Assembly: GCF_003987335.1 (NCBI RefSeq)
Contig: NZ_PIPK01000001.1
Location: forward strand, 186,001-250,000
Length of the DNA stretch: 64,000 nt
Source: Aliidiomarina maris
Lineage (GTDB): Bacteria; Pseudomonadota; Gammaproteobacteria; Enterobacterales; Alteromonadaceae
Direction: 5' to 3'
Each line of letters starts with the position of its first letter. Position 1 is the stretch's first letter. The position numbers were made by a program, and so were the translations under genes. Under the pieces are notes generated by a model. It saw only the letters and a program-made list of their open reading frames with translations, searched no databases and was not told the DNA's origin. Shown here piece after piece: positions 62,656-64,000 of the stretch.

Positions 62656-63225
62656 TTAATCATCTTCCCGAAGCTTTCGCCGGATTGCATGCGCCGCGTT
62701 GTTGGCTTCCACATTGAGCCGGTCAATCGCATCCATGTAGTGCGGGTACCAGCGCAATCGGTAGGCATGACGCGACATCATCATGGTGGTTAGGTGCTTG
62801 TTCACGTAGCGAACTACTGAGCGCTCGCTTGGCGTTTCACGTCCAACGCCCTCGCACTTACTGCAGGGCTGATTTGATTTACCGTTGGTAACACCAGTGC
62901 CCTTGCACTTTGAGCATGTCGACGTGTCGCAAACCTCATGCACAGCCGCTTCGGCCAATGCGCCAGCAAGCTCTCTCGGAATTACCTGGGCATGAAGAAA
63001 ATCGGTCATCGTCGCAACCAGGCGTTTGCGGTCTTTCGTGTCGCCGGCTATTTGCGCATTCAAGACCATGGACCCGATTGGTTGAGTGTGCTGGACGTAG
63101 CCAAGCACCACCAGAATGTCAGCCAGCTTGAGTGGGTTCGTCGCGCCGCGGAATACCGAGCCGCCATTCAGTGCCGTCGTCTTCGGGCACTGCTTCACAA
63201 ATACTTGTTCGATGCTCATTGTCAT
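62656..63225 (-). CDS. Q-like antiterminator
   Basis: A 189-residue protein. The central part contains two zinc-type repeats C-x2-C-x-G-x-G (CSKCKGTG and CSKCEGVG), as in Q proteins of the phage 82/lambda-like families, and the C-terminal part is basic and helical (HAYRLRWYPHYMDAIDRLN). It is coupled by ATGA overlap to the previous gene. Q proteins load onto RNA polymerase near the late promoter and let it read through terminators. Here the terminators at 61,194-61,284 lie downstream in the same direction. Confidence 0.75.
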   Translation of the reverse strand: MTMSIEQVFVKQCPKTTALNGGSVFRGATNPLKLADILVVLGYVQHTQPIGSMVLNAQIAGDTKDRKRLVATMTDFLHAQVIPRELAGALAEAAVHEVCDTSTCSKCKGTGVTNGKSNQPCSKCEGVGRETPSERSVVRYVNKHLTTMMMSRHAYRLRWYPHYMDAIDRLNVEANNAAHAIRRKLREDD

Positions 63226-63503
63226 ATCTCGATATCCCCCAAAAGATGCTGCAAATACTCGTTTGCGCCCATTCCTGGCGGTAGTGTTTTAATTAGAATT
63301 TTTCCCGTATCGCCCCAAAGCTTTGTGACTTGGCCGTCCCAGACCATGGAGTCTTCTTTGTGGATAGCATTGAGACGTTTCACGATATCTTCGCGAGACA
63401 TGCAGCCCTTACGCTTTTGATGCAACCAATATGTCGCTGTACGCTCCGCTAAGACGCGTTTGGTATCCTGCTCGGGTAGTTGCGTTAAGTTACCCGTTAT
63501 CAT
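63222..63503 (-). CDS. Small phage protein upstream of Q
   Basis: The ATG at 63503, overlapping the stop of the short membrane peptide, gives 93 residues. The body is basic and helical (QDTKRVLAERTATYWLHQKR, then REDIVKRLNAIHKED). No family recognised. Its stop overlaps the Q start (ATGA), so it is in the same translational unit. Confidence 0.6.
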   Translation of the reverse strand: MITGNLTQLPEQDTKRVLAERTATYWLHQKRKGCMSREDIVKRLNAIHKEDSMVWDGQVTKLWGDTGKILIKTLPPGMGANEYLQHLLGDIEI

Positions 63504-63607
63504 CGCCCTATCACCCATACAGCTAAGATGGTGAGCATTCCCGCCCCCGCCCACACGACGATAGCGTGAGTAAAAAGGCGCATAATCTGGTTTTTTCTAG
63601 CCATCAT
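63500..63607 (-). CDS. 35-residue membrane peptide in the early operon
   Basis: Two adjacent ATGs (63607 and 63604) begin MMARKNQIMRLFTHAIVVWA, followed by 15 mostly hydrophobic residues ending VIGR. A basic start and one TM segment are clear. Both ends overlap the neighbouring genes by ATGA, which argues that it is translated. Similar tiny membrane proteins are common in phage early operons; function unknown. Confidence 0.5.
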   Translation of the reverse strand: MMARKNQIMRLFTHAIVVWAGAGMLTILAVWVIGR

Positions 63608-64000
63608 GCTGCTCCTCGTCTGCGTTGTGGGCGCTGTCTACGTGCCTGCTTGATACGTTCAATGCGCTCAGCGAATGGGTGCATCCGTTGGTAATCTGCG
63701 CTGCTGTGGCGCGGTGCAGGCGCTTCTAGCTGCGTTGCTTGCTTGGGTAAGAAACCATGGCGACGCTGATAGTCGACCCACTTGGTGTATGACGCATCTA
63801 AGAGCGTCTGGCGTTTGTCTTCAGTCGATAACCGAAAGGCATACATGATGTCCTGGCAGATGAGCTCAGCAAACCGACCTGAGAACTCGTATGGCTTAGA
63901 TGAGCCCTTGGCCTTGTGACGCGAGTAGCCTTCGACTTCGCGATACACTTCGTCTTTGGTTGGAAAGCCGAAGTCTGATGCTTGCAGCTTGCACAGCTCT
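63604..64000 (-). CDS. Probable phage replication protein, 3' part (lambda P-like)
   Basis: The frame stays open to the right edge, so the gene is partial; the window shows its last 131 residues. Visible features are GFPTKDEVYREVEGYSRHK, then RFAELICQDIMYAFRLSTED and a very basic C-terminus (RRQRPQRRRGAA). This resembles the C-terminal part of P-type helicase loaders, and its position upstream of small genes and Q matches the lambdoid order. Assignment is tentative. Confidence 0.5.
   Translation of the reverse strand, partial: ELCKLQASDFGFPTKDEVYREVEGYSRHKAKGSSKPYEFSGRFAELICQDIMYAFRLSTEDKRQTLLDASYTKWVDYQRRHGFLPKQATQLEAPAPRHSSADYQRMHPFAERIERIKQARRQRPQRRRGAA

Larger units (their letters stand above)
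35013..64000. mobile_element. Podovirus-like prophage, right part outside the window
   Basis: A continuous block of phage genes, almost all on the minus strand: early small genes, Q-like antiterminator, lysis, terminase, portal, scaffold, N4-gp56-type capsid, head-tail and fibre proteins, and a giant virion protein. No tail tube, sheath or tape-measure protein is present, which fits a short-tailed phage. All structural genes appear intact. Repressor, integrase and most replication genes must lie past 64,000. The border at 35,013 rests on the ssrA-like site. Confidence 0.88.

Overview
The window is a gammaproteobacterial chromosome segment. An E. coli-type LexA box upstream of yebG, an AcnA-type aconitase, YghU, YgiD and type II NADH dehydrogenase point to the Alteromonadales; Idiomarinaceae would fit, but that is an inference from protein style, not a database match. 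It falls into three regions.

Region 1 (about 1-26,200) is ordinary core genome: aconitase, acyl-CoA thioesterase, a family 25 glycosyltransferase, NDH-2, a two-gene RND efflux operon, a lone curlin-repeat protein, YghU, a cation-efflux protein with atypical metal ligands, LysR regulators, a hemerythrin, a periplasmic M24 peptidase, a BenE transporter, SOS-controlled yebG, branched-chain aminotransferase and a DODA/DoxX operon divergent from its likely LysR regulator. Two genes are decaying: a Sir2 deacetylase that has lost its catalytic middle, and a NucA-type endonuclease cut off after its DRGH motif.

Region 2 (about 26,300-35,012) is an accessory island. It holds a very short HipA-like protein coupled to a DUF3037 protein, an AlpA-type regulator divergent from a 43-residue protein, a SEC-C protein, and a mercury resistance locus (merR, then merT-merP-merA from a 19-bp-spaced MerR-type promoter) in which MerP is predicted to be a lipoprotein. 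A fragment of the alpA gene is repeated just after merA. Then come a small-ORF/nucleotidyltransferase module, an unknown gene and a broken P4-type integrase. The island ends at a 14-bp sequence equal to the 3' end of tmRNA (ssrA) next to a strong hairpin, so this looks like an ssrA integration hot spot.

Region 3 (about 35,013-64,000, running off the right edge) is a podovirus-like prophage. Nearly all genes are on the minus strand, transcribed from right to left: end of a probable replication gene, small early genes, Q-like antiterminator, gp49/66-family protein, tandem terminators, lysis cassette (GH24 lysozyme, Rz, Rz1, holin), terminase subunits, portal, scaffold, N4-gp56-type capsid protein, head-tail proteins, S74 tail fibre, Gln-rich and Gly/Ala-rich virion proteins, a GNAT acetyltransferase and a 2,292-residue polyvalent protein with two zincin-like motifs. 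Four plus-strand genes (35,216; 35,542; 46,747; 61,798) look like morons expressed from the prophage. The integrase, repressor and intact ssrA are expected beyond position 64,000.
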